Below, in pieces: positions 38,219 to 47,301 of a stretch of DNA of 64,000 nt; within the stretch, counting starts at the first letter, position 1; each line of letters opens with the position of its first letter. The translations under genes were made by a program, and so were the position numbers. This DNA comes from Andreesenia sp964489735 (GTDB lineage: Bacteria > Bacillota > Clostridia > Tissierellales > Gottschalkiaceae), in contig CAZBAL010000002.1 in NCBI GenBank assembly GCA_964489735.1, positions 1 to 64,000 of the forward strand, given 5' to 3'. Under the pieces are notes generated by a model. It did not search any database. It saw nothing but the letters and a program-made list of their open reading frames with translations, and had not been told where the DNA came from.

Positions 38219-39202
38219 TTGAAAAAAGTAAATTTAGCACTTGTTGGTGCTACAGGAATGGTTGGAAGTACATTTATAAAAGTATTAGAGGATAGAAATT
38301 TCCCAATAGAAAATCTATACCTATTCTCATCTGCAAAGTCAGCAGGAACTAAACTGACTGTACAGGGAAAAGAATATGAAGTTGAAGAGTTAACAGAAAC
38401 TGCATTTGATGGAAAAGATATAGATATAGCACTATTCTCAGCAGGAGGAGAAGTAAGTGAGAAGTTCGCTCCAATAGCTAAATCAAAAGGAATAACAGTT
38501 GTTGACAACAGTTCAGCATGGAGAATGGCAGAAGATGTGCCTCTAGTTGTACCTGAAGTTAACCCAGAAGATATATTCGAAAACAGTGGAATAATTGCAA
38601 ACCCTAACTGCTCTACTATACAGGTTATGGTTCCACTTAAGCCACTACATGAAAAATACGGCTTAAAAAGAGTAATCTACTCTACTTACCAAGCAGTTTC
38701 AGGTTCAGGAGTAAAAGGTGTTGCGGATCTTAAAGAAGGAACTACTACAGCATATCCTCATGAGATAGCTTACAACTGTCTTCCTCATATAGATTCATTC
38801 CTAGAAAATGGATATACAAAAGAAGAAATGAAAATGATCGAAGAAACAAAGAAAATTCTTAAAGACGATACAATAAAAGTTACTGCTACTACAGTTAGAG
38901 TACCTATAGAAAACTCACACGCTGTATCAGTAAACCTTGAATTCAATAAACCATACGAACTTGAAGATGTTGTAAAACTTCTTGAGAGCACTGATGGAAT
39001 TGTAGTAGAAGATGATGTTCAAAACAATGTTTATCCTCTACAAAAAGAAGTTTCAGGAAAAGACGAAGTTTATGTTGGAAGAATAAGAAGAGACTTCTCT
39101 GTTGATAACGGATTAAACATGTGGGTAGTTGCAGACAATATCAGAAAAGGTGCTGCTACAAACACTATACAGATAGCTGAAAAGCTTGCTGAAAAACTTT
39201 AA
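38219..39202 (+). CDS. asd: Aspartate-semialdehyde dehydrogenase
   Basis: Reduces aspartyl phosphate. 327 residues from a TTG at 38219 (GAGGTG six bases upstream; the GTG at 38210 belongs to that site). GATGMVGS nucleotide loop, active-site cysteine in NPNCSTIQ, catalytic His in NSHAVSVN. Confidence 0.95.
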   Translation: MKKVNLALVGATGMVGSTFIKVLEDRNFPIENLYLFSSAKSAGTKLTVQGKEYEVEELTETAFDGKDIDIALFSAGGEVSEKFAPIAKSKGITVVDNSSAWRMAEDVPLVVPEVNPEDIFENSGIIANPNCSTIQVMVPLKPLHEKYGLKRVIYSTYQAVSGSGVKGVADLKEGTTTAYPHEIAYNCLPHIDSFLENGYTKEEMKMIEETKKILKDDTIKVTATTVRVPIENSHAVSVNLEFNKPYELEDVVKLLESTDGIVVEDDVQNNVYPLQKEVSGKDEVYVGRIRRDFSVDNGLNMWVVADNIRKGAATNTIQIAEKLAEKL

Positions 39203-39234
39203 TTTTCAGACAATAAATTTTTGGAGGGATTCAT

Positions 39235-40119
39235 ATGAGTCTATTTGAAGGATCAGGTGTTGCGATTGTCACTCCATTTAATGATGACCTTAGCGTAAAC
39301 TATGATAAATTAGGTGAACTACTTGAGTTTCAAATCGAAAACGGAACTGATGCAATAATTATCTGTGGTACTACTGGAGAAGCTTCAACTCTTACAGATG
39401 AAGATCAAGTTTCAGTAATCAAGTACACAGTAGAAAAAGTAAATAAAAGAATACCTGTAATCGCAGGTGCTGGCAGCAACGATACAAACCATGGCATAAA
39501 TCTATGTAAAGCAATTGAAGCAGTTGGAGTTGATGGTCTTTTACTAGTAACTCCTTATTATAATAAAACATCAGCTAAAGGACTTAAAGAACATTTCTTA
39601 GCTCATGCTGATGCTGTAAATATACCAATTATCCTGTACAATGTACCTGGAAGAACTGGTTTAAATATGAAGCCTTCAACTGTATTAGAGCTTTCAAAGC
39701 ATAAAAATATAGTTGGTATAAAAGAAGCTTCTGGAGATTTAGGACAGGTTGTTGAGATAGCTTCAATATGTGATCCTGACTTTGCAATTTACTCAGGAAA
39801 TGACGATACAATAGTTCCTCTGCTTTCTGTTGGAGGAAAAGGCGTAATATCTGTACTTGCTAATATCTGCCCTAAAGAAACACATGATTTAGTTGCATCA
39901 TATTTAGCAGGTGATACAGAAAAAGCAAAAGACCTTCAGCTTAGATACAAAAAGCTGATAGACTCACTGTTTATTGAGCCAAACCCTATTCCAGTAAAAG
40001 AAGCTCTTAATCAAATGGGCTTCGGTGTTGGAGAGCCAAGACTGCCTCTAACTACAATGGAAGAAAGCACTAAAAAAGTGCTTGTAGACAGTATGAAAGA
40101 ATCAGGCCTTATAAAATAA
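39235..40119 (+). CDS. dapA: 4-hydroxy-tetrahydrodipicolinate synthase
   Basis: Condenses aspartate semialdehyde and pyruvate. 294 residues, TIM barrel. GTTGEASTL, Tyr in LYNVPGRTG and Schiff-base lysine in GIKEASGD. GGAGG site before ATG. Confidence 0.96.
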   Translation: MSLFEGSGVAIVTPFNDDLSVNYDKLGELLEFQIENGTDAIIICGTTGEASTLTDEDQVSVIKYTVEKVNKRIPVIAGAGSNDTNHGINLCKAIEAVGVDGLLLVTPYYNKTSAKGLKEHFLAHADAVNIPIILYNVPGRTGLNMKPSTVLELSKHKNIVGIKEASGDLGQVVEIASICDPDFAIYSGNDDTIVPLLSVGGKGVISVLANICPKETHDLVASYLAGDTEKAKDLQLRYKKLIDSLFIEPNPIPVKEALNQMGFGVGEPRLPLTTMEESTKKVLVDSMKESGLIK

Positions 40120-40135
40120 AAAGCGAGGTAATAAT

Positions 40136-40891
40136 ATGATAAAAATCATACTATCAGGATGTAACGGACAAATGGGTAAAGTAATTACTGAAATTGCTAA
40201 TGAAGACCCAGATGTAGAGATAATAGCAGGTGTTGATCTGAATACGGAACAGTATTCAGACTTCCCTGTTTATAAAAATATAAATGAGTTCGAAGGTGAA
40301 GCAGATGCTATAATAGATTTTTCTAAGCCTGCTACACTGCCAAGCATAATTGAGTACTGTGAGAAGACTAAAACTCCAGTAGTTTTAGCAGCTACAGGTT
40401 ATTCTGATTCTGAACTTTCAGATATAATAATGCTAGGTGAAAAAGCACCTGTGCTTTTCTCAAGAAATATGTCTTTAGGCATAAATGTACTTCTTGAACT
40501 TGTAAAGAAAGCCGCTTCTTCCCTACCAGGCTTTGATATAGAAATAATAGAAAAGCATCACAATAAGAAAGTGGATTCCCCTTCAGGTACTGCTTTCATG
40601 CTTGCTAATGCAGCAAATGAAGCAACTGAAGAACCACTAGATTTTATCTATGGTAGAGAAGGTAACGACACTAAGAGAAAGAAAAATGAACTGGCTATCC
40701 ATGCTGTAAGAGGTGGAACGATAGTTGGTGAGCACGATATTATTTTCGCTGGTCTTGATGAAGTTATAGAAATCAAACATACTGCTCAGTCAAAGAAAGT
40801 ATTCGCCTCAGGTTCTATAAATGCTGCTAAATTCATGGCAGGAAAACCTGTTGGACTTTATGATATGAGTGATCTATTTAGTGATGAGTAA
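40136..40891 (+). CDS. dapB: 4-hydroxy-tetrahydrodipicolinate reductase
   Basis: NAD(P)H reductase following DapA. 251 residues. GCNGQMGK nucleotide loop and EKHHNKKVDSPSGTA, the catalytic His/Lys signature. Last gene of the operon: the later dap genes are elsewhere. Confidence 0.96.
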   Translation: MIKIILSGCNGQMGKVITEIANEDPDVEIIAGVDLNTEQYSDFPVYKNINEFEGEADAIIDFSKPATLPSIIEYCEKTKTPVVLAATGYSDSELSDIIMLGEKAPVLFSRNMSLGINVLLELVKKAASSLPGFDIEIIEKHHNKKVDSPSGTAFMLANAANEATEEPLDFIYGREGNDTKRKKNELAIHAVRGGTIVGEHDIIFAGLDEVIEIKHTAQSKKVFASGSINAAKFMAGKPVGLYDMSDLFSDE

Positions 40892-41007
40892 TTAGCAGAG
40901 TCTATATATCCAAATCATAGACAGCTAATCTATGACATCCATAGTAAAAGTCTATAATAATCAATATGCACAAAAAGAATCAATAATCATGATTTTAATG
41001 ATGATTA

Positions 41008-41062
41008 AGCTGATAAGTATCTTACTAGTTATTTTTCTAGTTTGCTTATCAGCTTTTTTTAC
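41008..41062 (+). terminator. Terminator of the lysine operon
   Basis: AGCTGATAAG (41008-41017) / CTTATCAGCT (41045-41054), an inner ACTAG/CTAGT pairing, and a run of T. No gene is seen between dapB and the sigma factor. Confidence 0.9.
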
Positions 41063-41176
41063 ATATAACTGCAACTTTTTCTGTTCTGAGCTGTACTTAT
41101 ATATATATAGGTAAACTTCACTGTATTGGTAAAACTAAGAGAGATTGTAAAGTATATTATACAAGGGAGGGATTTT

Positions 41177-41692
41177 TTGATAAGAACTAAATTCAAGAAC
41201 ATAATGAACAAGTATTTGAACTACAGCTTTGCTATCATAAGACGAATGCTCGTTCCTCCTCACTCAATAGAAGATGTAGAGGATATTGTATCAGATGTAT
41301 TTGAAGCTGTTTGGAAAAACTGTCAAAACATTAGTGGAAATGATAAGCGGGTTAAGTCCTATATTGGTGCAATCTCACGAAATAGAGCGATTAATTTTTT
41401 GAACTTGAAATCCAGTCATGATATTAACTCTGAAGATATGGTTTTTATTGATAATACCGATGTAGAGAAAGAAGTAATTGAAAAAACACTAAAGAAAGCA
41501 GTACGAGACGAAGTGGACAAGCTTCCTGAACAGGAAAAGGAAATTATTATCAGACATTACTTCTACTATCAGAGTATCTCTCAGATTTCAATGGAAATGG
41601 AGATTCCTGAGAATACAGTAAAATCAAAGCTATTCAGAAGTAGAAAAATTCTAAACTCTAGATTAAAGGAGGTGGTAGAAAATGAAATTTAA
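41177..41692 (+). CDS. ECF-family RNA polymerase sigma factor
   Basis: 171 residues from a TTG at 41177 behind GGGAGGG. Region 2 includes DVEDIVSDVFEAVWKN, region 4 is a helix-turn-helix (LPEQEKEIIIRHYFYYQSISQISMEM in outline: LPEQEK...IRHYF...S..QIS). No spacer between regions, as usual for ECF factors. The stop overlaps the anti-sigma-like gene by 11 bases, the usual sigma/anti-sigma arrangement. Signal unknown. Confidence 0.88.
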   Translation: MIRTKFKNIMNKYLNYSFAIIRRMLVPPHSIEDVEDIVSDVFEAVWKNCQNISGNDKRVKSYIGAISRNRAINFLNLKSSHDINSEDMVFIDNTDVEKEVIEKTLKKAVRDEVDKLPEQEKEIIIRHYFYYQSISQISMEMEIPENTVKSKLFRSRKILNSRLKEVVENEI

Positions 41693-43214
41693 TCTATATG
41701 ATCTTTTTGAAGATGTGAATATTCCAGAAAAATTACTAACTAAAACCGATGACTACAATGAAATAACTTTAACTAAAAAAATAAAAAAGAAAATATCTTT
41801 AAACTCATCTAACAAAGCCAGAAAACTTATTCTAGTTGCTGTAATATTATTGTTATTCGCTGGAACAGTTTTTGGAGTTAGTAGAACGGACTTCTTTAAA
41901 AATATATTCAAGAAGAATGATTCTATTGAGTTTTCTATACTTCCTGTTCCTAAAGATAGACTATCTAATGAACCAAACAATGGTGTTGAAATAAGATACT
42001 TTAATATGGTTCAAAAAAATCCTCAAGACGATTTCCTAACCGAATCTTTAGAGGGTAAAATTGAGATCAAAGATAAAGATGCAGTGAAAAAAATTGGTGA
42101 GTACTTGTCAAAATCTCGTGATTTAACAGAAGATGAAAAAAAGAATCTATATGTCAAAAATCATCCAGGCAATCAATTTAATTCGTATGGAGTGATTTAT
42201 TTCAAAGATGAAAATGGAGTAAGACATGAATTGAAGTATTATGAAAATCCCTCTGATTATTTTTCATACGTTAATTACAAAGGTGAGAACTTCATCCCAC
42301 AAGATGAATTTTTTCATTTGATGAGAAAACTTAAGGCCTATGGAAAAACTTTGAACATGACTATTCCATCGGATAGCAAAAAACTATTAGAATCTAGAAA
42401 TTTGCATCCAGATATACTTATTAATACTCAGAGTGTGAAACTTCCAAAGAATTTTAAAATGGGTATAGATAAAGAGCCTTTTGAAAGATTTTATATTTAC
42501 ATGAATGAATTTTCAAAAGATATAGATTTAGATTACTCTAAATATGCAGGTAAAAAAGTAACTGTTGAATCAATTTCTCTTAAAGACGATATAGATGGCA
42601 GATATAAACTTGGCGATTACTACAAAGCGGTTATACTGAAACACAATCAGAAAATAATAGGAGCTTTCCTCTACTTAGATGGTGGAATCAATAGATCCTT
42701 AAGTTTAAATAAAAAGTCGTTTGACGACATTACAAACCTCTCAGAGAATGATTGGCTCAAGAGAAATTATGACTATTTAAACAAAAGGTATGATAAATAC
42801 AAAAACCTTCCACCTGAGAAAGCTATAGAAAAATATATTAATCTCACTGTGAAACAACAAATTAAAGAGGCAGAGCTATTTTATCAGCCTGATATAGATA
42901 GCCTAATTTCCAAGTATATTAACTCTGCAATATATCCAGAGCGTTTTACAGGAATGATGACATATGAACTTCCAGATGGTGATAATATGAATTTCAACAA
43001 TATTGAGAGTCAGATGAAAAAATATTCAGAAAAAAACTTTACGATTGATAATCCTAGAATTACACATTTAGAACTATTAAGCAGCAGCTCTAAATACGAA
43101 AAATGCTATGATATAGTAATTAACACTCACATAGAAAGTGGCAGTCCTTTTGATCGTCCGTGCATGAAAAAAGATAATCAATTAGGGTGGAAAATAGTCA
43201 GTTTTGGTTATTAG
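41682..43214 (+). CDS. Membrane-anchored anti-sigma-like protein with large external domain
   Basis: 510 residues. A cytosolic segment of about 45 residues, one membrane helix (LILVAVILLLFAGTVFGV, about 48-66) and a long external part of about 440 residues without a domain I recognise. Coupling to the ECF sigma gene implies it holds the sigma factor inactive until an outside signal is sensed. Family members of this type are often annotated only as hypothetical. Confidence 0.65.
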   Translation: MKFNLYDLFEDVNIPEKLLTKTDDYNEITLTKKIKKKISLNSSNKARKLILVAVILLLFAGTVFGVSRTDFFKNIFKKNDSIEFSILPVPKDRLSNEPNNGVEIRYFNMVQKNPQDDFLTESLEGKIEIKDKDAVKKIGEYLSKSRDLTEDEKKNLYVKNHPGNQFNSYGVIYFKDENGVRHELKYYENPSDYFSYVNYKGENFIPQDEFFHLMRKLKAYGKTLNMTIPSDSKKLLESRNLHPDILINTQSVKLPKNFKMGIDKEPFERFYIYMNEFSKDIDLDYSKYAGKKVTVESISLKDDIDGRYKLGDYYKAVILKHNQKIIGAFLYLDGGINRSLSLNKKSFDDITNLSENDWLKRNYDYLNKRYDKYKNLPPEKAIEKYINLTVKQQIKEAELFYQPDIDSLISKYINSAIYPERFTGMMTYELPDGDNMNFNNIESQMKKYSEKNFTIDNPRITHLELLSSSSKYEKCYDIVINTHIESGSPFDRPCMKKDNQLGWKIVSFGY

Positions 43215-43300
43215 ACTCAATTCCATGCTGATACACAAAACTTTTAACACCCCCATTATCTATTTTAGAGAAATTGCTTTATTATAAAGTCTAAAAAATA

Positions 43301-43341
43301 AAGAGACTAGAGATTATATGTCTTCACAATCTCTAGTCTCT
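43301..43341. terminator. Bidirectional terminator between convergent genes
   Basis: AGAGACTAGAGAT (43302-43314) / ATCTCTAGTCTCT (43329-43341), 13 bp perfect, flanked by A/T runs; separates the plus-strand anti-sigma gene from the minus-strand Dabb gene. Confidence 0.85.
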
Positions 43342-43362
43342 ATTTATTGCTAAACCTTTTAT

Positions 43363-43665
43363 CTATATGTAATAATCAACGCAAGCTCTATCACAAGTTA
43401 CATCCTTCATATAATCTATTATCGGAAGATGTTTGTAATGCTTCTGATAGTACTCCAGTCCCTCTTCATCTTTAAAAGTTGAATACAGCACTAGATCATA
43501 ATTACCAGTCAAACCTTCACAGTTTAACCCTAATTCCAAGTCTATAATTGACTCAATCTCACCTTTAAGATTACCAATCATCCTCTTAGCATCTTCTATA
43601 TTCTTCATTTTAGTTCTACCTAAAGCGTCTTCTTTGAATTTCCACATTACGATATGTTTTAACAT
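43363..43665 (-). CDS. Dabb-family (stress-responsive alpha/beta barrel) protein
   Basis: 100-residue protein starting MLKHIVMWKFK, with GGAGG five bases before the ATG at 43665; the upstream 49 codons lack a ribosome site. Dabb proteins are ferredoxin-like dimers of uncertain role, sometimes related to heme-degrading monooxygenase folds. It stands next to the heme locus, but its own context (separate transcript) does not prove a link. Confidence 0.85.
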   Translation of the reverse strand: MLKHIVMWKFKEDALGRTKMKNIEDAKRMIGNLKGEIESIIDLELGLNCEGLTGNYDLVLYSTFKDEEGLEYYQKHYKHLPIIDYMKDVTCDRACVDYYI

Positions 43666-43784
43666 TTTGGCCTCCGTATTATATAAATATTTTATTATTA
43701 TAATTATAGTATATAAGTGATGATTTAGCTTCGTTAATCTGCAATTTAAAATAATAAAAACAGTTTTTGCAAAGCTATGAAGCA

Positions 43785-43829
43785 AAGAAACCTCTTGTAT
43801 CATGCTGTACATGGTAAAAGAGATTTCTT
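43785..43829 (-). terminator. Terminator of the heme uptake operon
   Basis: AAGAAACCTCTT / AAGAGATTTCTT (one mismatch) with an inner ATCATG/CATGGT pairing; 31 bases after the stop of the ATPase gene, on the minus strand followed by TTT. Confidence 0.6.
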
Positions 43830-43859
43830 CAATATGTTCAAATATTTGTTTATGCTCAA

Positions 43860-44645
43860 TTATATACTATTTGCAATCCTAATTGGGTGAATTATTATTT
43901 CATCTGCTAGGACATCTTTTCCAATGAATGCGTCAACATTATATACTTTTTTTATTAACTCTTTAGTGACAACATCCATAGGTTTCCCTTCAGCTATAAG
44001 ATCTCCTGATTTAATTACGACTATCTTGGTGCTGTATTTCACCGCCTGACTTAAATCATGAAGCACCATTACAACTGTAAGTCCTAATTCTTGGTTCAGA
44101 GATTTGATTAGCTCCATAATCTCAAGCTGATGTGAAATATCGAGATAAGTAGTCGGCTCATCTAGCAACAGCACTTTAGGATTCTGAGCCAAAGCCATCG
44201 CAATCCATACTCTCTGCTTTTCTCCTCCAGAAAGTGCTAAAACACTTTTCTTTCTAAATGCCTGCAGTTTGGTTTTTACTATTGCCCAATCTACTTTTTC
44301 TTCATCTTCTTTACTCTTTCTTTCATACCATTTCTTGTGTGGAATTCTACCATAGTAAACCAAATCTTCTATAGTTATATCTTCCGGTGTTCTATTATAC
44401 TGTGATAATACAGCCATCTTTTGCGCTATGCTTTTAAGACTCATATCCTTCATATCAACACCATCTAAATAGACTGTTCCTGCTTTTTTCTTTAAAAACT
44501 TTGATACAGCTTTCAGTACGGTTGATTTTCCACATCCATTCGGTCCTATAATTGACAGCATCTCTCCAGGTGATATTGAAAATGAAAAATCATTGACTAT
44601 AACTCTCTCATCATAAGCAACTTTTAGGTTATTAACTTCTATCAT
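43860..44645 (-). CDS. Heme/iron-siderophore ABC transporter ATPase (FepC/HmuV type)
   Basis: 261 residues. Walker A GPNGCGKST, Q-loop, signature LSGGEKQRVWIAMALAQ, Walker B VLLLDEPTTYLD and switch His in VLHDLS. Powers import through the FecCD permeases of this operon; the only ATPase for two permease genes. Last gene of the operon, overlapping the upstream permease by one base. Confidence 0.93.
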   Translation of the reverse strand: MIEVNNLKVAYDERVIVNDFSFSISPGEMLSIIGPNGCGKSTVLKAVSKFLKKKAGTVYLDGVDMKDMSLKSIAQKMAVLSQYNRTPEDITIEDLVYYGRIPHKKWYERKSKEDEEKVDWAIVKTKLQAFRKKSVLALSGGEKQRVWIAMALAQNPKVLLLDEPTTYLDISHQLEIMELIKSLNQELGLTVVMVLHDLSQAVKYSTKIVVIKSGDLIAEGKPMDVVTKELIKKVYNVDAFIGKDVLADEIIIHPIRIANSI

Positions 44646-45625
44646 TATGCTTTGCTCCTTCTCAATAGATATAAGAAAAACGGTCCACCAACTATGGACA
44701 TGAAAATACCTACTGGTAATTCCAATGGTGCAAATGCAGTTCTAGCAAATGTATCCGCCCAAAGCACTGCCATTCCACCCAAGAACACTGATGCAGGAAT
44801 TATATATTTGTAATCCGATCCTACTATCATTCTTGCGATATGTGGAATTATCAATCCTACAAATGCAATAACACCTGTGTAGGCAGTAGATGTTGCAGCT
44901 AATAATACGGCTATTACAGACAGTTGCAATCTGGCTTTTATGGTATCTACTCCCAGATTATGCGCCATTTCATCTCCTAATAAGAGTATATTGCTCTTTC
45001 TTATTGACAGTATTGCCAATATTATTCCTATGATGCTATAGATAAGCAATATTCTCACATCTTCCCACTTTTTGCCGCCTATACTGCCGCTCATCCACAT
45101 GATCAACCCCTGAATCTTTTCAGTGTTCAATATTCCTAAAACATTTGTCAATCCTCCAAGTATTGCATTAACAGCAACACCTGCTAAAATTATCCTAATC
45201 GGATTAACTCCATCTTTCCATGCTAAAATATAGACTATAAAAAAAGCAACCAGACCGCCAGTAAATGCTAATATAGGTATATATGAGACGAGTTGAGGGA
45301 ATATAAACATAGTTATTATGGCAGCTAAGCTAGCACCCGATGATACCCCAACTATACTTGGATCTGCTAAAGGATTCTGCATTACCGATTGAAGTAAGGC
45401 ACCTGCTACAGCTAAGTTAGCTCCAGCAATAACAGCAACTATAACTCTTGGAAGTCTGACTGTAAACAGTATTCTTGAAAATCCATCTAACTGGTCCCCA
45501 AAGAGTGCATTAATCACCTTCCCCATACTCGAACTTGCACTACCTATATTCAATGATGCTACAATTGACACCAACAATAAAAGTGCAAATAATATTATCT
45601 TTAATACTTTCTTATTTTTTTTCAT
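44645..45625 (-). CDS. FecCD-type permease (second permease of the heme locus)
   Basis: 326 residues, about ten membrane helices, BtuC/FecCD family: GALLQSVMQNPLADPSIVGVSSGAS and the conserved FVGLIIPHIARMIVG near the C-terminus. Related to the other permease at 47298-48287; the two may form a heterodimer or serve different binding proteins. Confidence 0.93.
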   Translation of the reverse strand: MKKNKKVLKIILFALLLLVSIVASLNIGSASSSMGKVINALFGDQLDGFSRILFTVRLPRVIVAVIAGANLAVAGALLQSVMQNPLADPSIVGVSSGASLAAIITMFIFPQLVSYIPILAFTGGLVAFFIVYILAWKDGVNPIRIILAGVAVNAILGGLTNVLGILNTEKIQGLIMWMSGSIGGKKWEDVRILLIYSIIGIILAILSIRKSNILLLGDEMAHNLGVDTIKARLQLSVIAVLLAATSTAYTGVIAFVGLIIPHIARMIVGSDYKYIIPASVFLGGMAVLWADTFARTAFAPLELPVGIFMSIVGGPFFLYLLRRSKA

Positions 45626-45628
45626 ACT

Positions 45629-46621
45629 TTAATTTCTCCATCTGCTCTTCTTCCTAACTACAACCCCTGATACGCTGAGTACTAGTCCTAATACCGCGAG
45701 ATAATCATTGAAAGAGTTTTTTCCTGTATTTTTACTGATTGATTTTTCAAAGTCCTTAGGAGCATCTACATTAGAGAGTTTCCTAGGTTCTGACTTTAAT
45801 TCGCCTGTTGTCCTATGGGGTATAGATTTCTCTATAGTATCAGGTTTGGATTCTTCTTTTACTAACTCATTATTGATTCCAACTAAATCTTGTAACCCAT
45901 TTATATTCACTTTCTTAAAGGCTCTAAGGATTTTTCCTTTTTTGTCGTTACTATTCTGCTCCCCATTGTTTACTGGTTTATTCTGCAACTCATTTTTTGT
46001 CTCTTTAGGACCATTTTGTGTTACTGTATGAGCACTTTTAGTCGATATATCAGCATTTTGTTTTTCTTCATTTTGCTTTTCAATAACTGCTTTAATCTCG
46101 TTGTCTTGTACTATATTTTCATTCTTCTCTGGTTCAATATCATTGTCCTTTATCTGTTCAGTAGTAATTTCTTCTTTTTCACTATCTATATTTATTATGT
46201 CTGAACTTATATTCCCATTTAACGGAATAGTCTCTTTATGCTTATAATCAAGCTCTACAGCTTTTAGTACTTCTAACAGGTTTTCTTCAGGTTTTATAAG
46301 TTTTTTGTCGATTTCAAAACACTGATACGAAATATCTGAAACTTTCATCTCTTTACCATCGATTTCTTCAGCGTTAAGCCTAAGAAACAAAATTGTGTTA
46401 TCTTCTTTTACTGAATTATCAGTTGATATATATAGTCTGACTTTATCATCTTTTACAGTGTGAAAAAACTCTTTATCATCTATGAATATTTTTTCATATT
46501 TTTCTAAATTTTCTTTAGTCATGATATCATCATTTTTCACAAGGTTTTCATTCTGTGCTAAAATTTCAGTGCTTGATAAGAATGTTATTATTATAATCAA
46601 AAATATTGCTATTTTTTTCAT
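45629..46621 (-). CDS. Small surface protein next to the sortase, probable dedicated sortase substrate
   Basis: 330 residues. N-terminal signal peptide (KKIAIFLIIIITFLSSTEILA), a folded-looking part to about 130, then a long polar Glu/Lys/Asn-rich region. The C-terminus has KNTGKNS, a membrane helix (YLAVLGLVLSVSGVVV) and RKKSRWRN: the layout of a sorting signal but without LPxTG. Its start overlaps the sortase stop, so the two are made together. No domain family recognised. Confidence 0.6.
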   Translation of the reverse strand: MKKIAIFLIIIITFLSSTEILAQNENLVKNDDIMTKENLEKYEKIFIDDKEFFHTVKDDKVRLYISTDNSVKEDNTILFLRLNAEEIDGKEMKVSDISYQCFEIDKKLIKPEENLLEVLKAVELDYKHKETIPLNGNISSDIINIDSEKEEITTEQIKDNDIEPEKNENIVQDNEIKAVIEKQNEEKQNADISTKSAHTVTQNGPKETKNELQNKPVNNGEQNSNDKKGKILRAFKKVNINGLQDLVGINNELVKEESKPDTIEKSIPHRTTGELKSEPRKLSNVDAPKDFEKSISKNTGKNSFNDYLAVLGLVLSVSGVVVRKKSRWRN

Positions 46622-47301
46622 CAGCTTCTCATCTCCGCTCTTACGATTAATCGTTTATCTCCTTCATCTGTACAAGTCACTATAGTCAGTAGCTTTTTGT
46701 CTCCTTCATCCTCTAAAATCTTAGTGTCATTAGGTTCCACAGTAAACATATCGCTAACATAGTAAGAAAACTCATTATCCAGTGTCCTTATTTTAATAAG
46801 ATCGCCAGTATTTAATTGGTATGCATTATTGAATATTTCTGTATACATATTGCTGCTGTGACCGGCTATACCAAAGTTCCCAGGTTCACCTGGCATCCGG
46901 GTATTCATAAAGTGTCCAACATAATATCTTAAATCATTCATATTCGTTCCCTGTACTATTACAGATTTCAACTCAATCGCAGGGATTTCTATAAGCGCTA
47001 TCTTTTCACCCTCCGAATTCAAATTTACGAGTCTGTTTTCTGTATTACTATGCTCTATTTTGTCACCATTCTGAATATCCGCGCTTTTCTTCAATCCATT
47101 CTCATTCTCAATATTGTCATTTATTGCGTTCTTATTTTGACTGTCTTGAGTTTTTGTTGCGTTTGCACTTTTTATCTCATTCTCAAACTGTTCTACCATG
47201 CTTTTTTCCTTTGCTTTTGTATATGCTTTAAGCCCAAAAGAAAATGTAAAAAACACAGCACCTATAACTATCATAATTGTAGAAATTATTCTTACCTTCA
47301 T
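46621..47301 (-). CDS. Sortase embedded in the heme operon
   Basis: 226 residues. One N-terminal membrane helix, a polar linker of about 70 residues, and a sortase domain with catalytic His in FGIAGHSS, Cys in LLTIVTCTD and Arg in GDKRLIVRAE. The domain looks like the class A/D/E fold rather than SrtB, though it holds the genomic place of srtB in the isd locus. Overlaps both neighbours by a few bases. Confidence 0.88.
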   Translation of the reverse strand: MKVRIISTIMIVIGAVFFTFSFGLKAYTKAKEKSMVEQFENEIKSANATKTQDSQNKNAINDNIENENGLKKSADIQNGDKIEHSNTENRLVNLNSEGEKIALIEIPAIELKSVIVQGTNMNDLRYYVGHFMNTRMPGEPGNFGIAGHSSNMYTEIFNNAYQLNTGDLIKIRTLDNEFSYYVSDMFTVEPNDTKILEDEGDKKLLTIVTCTDEGDKRLIVRAEMRS

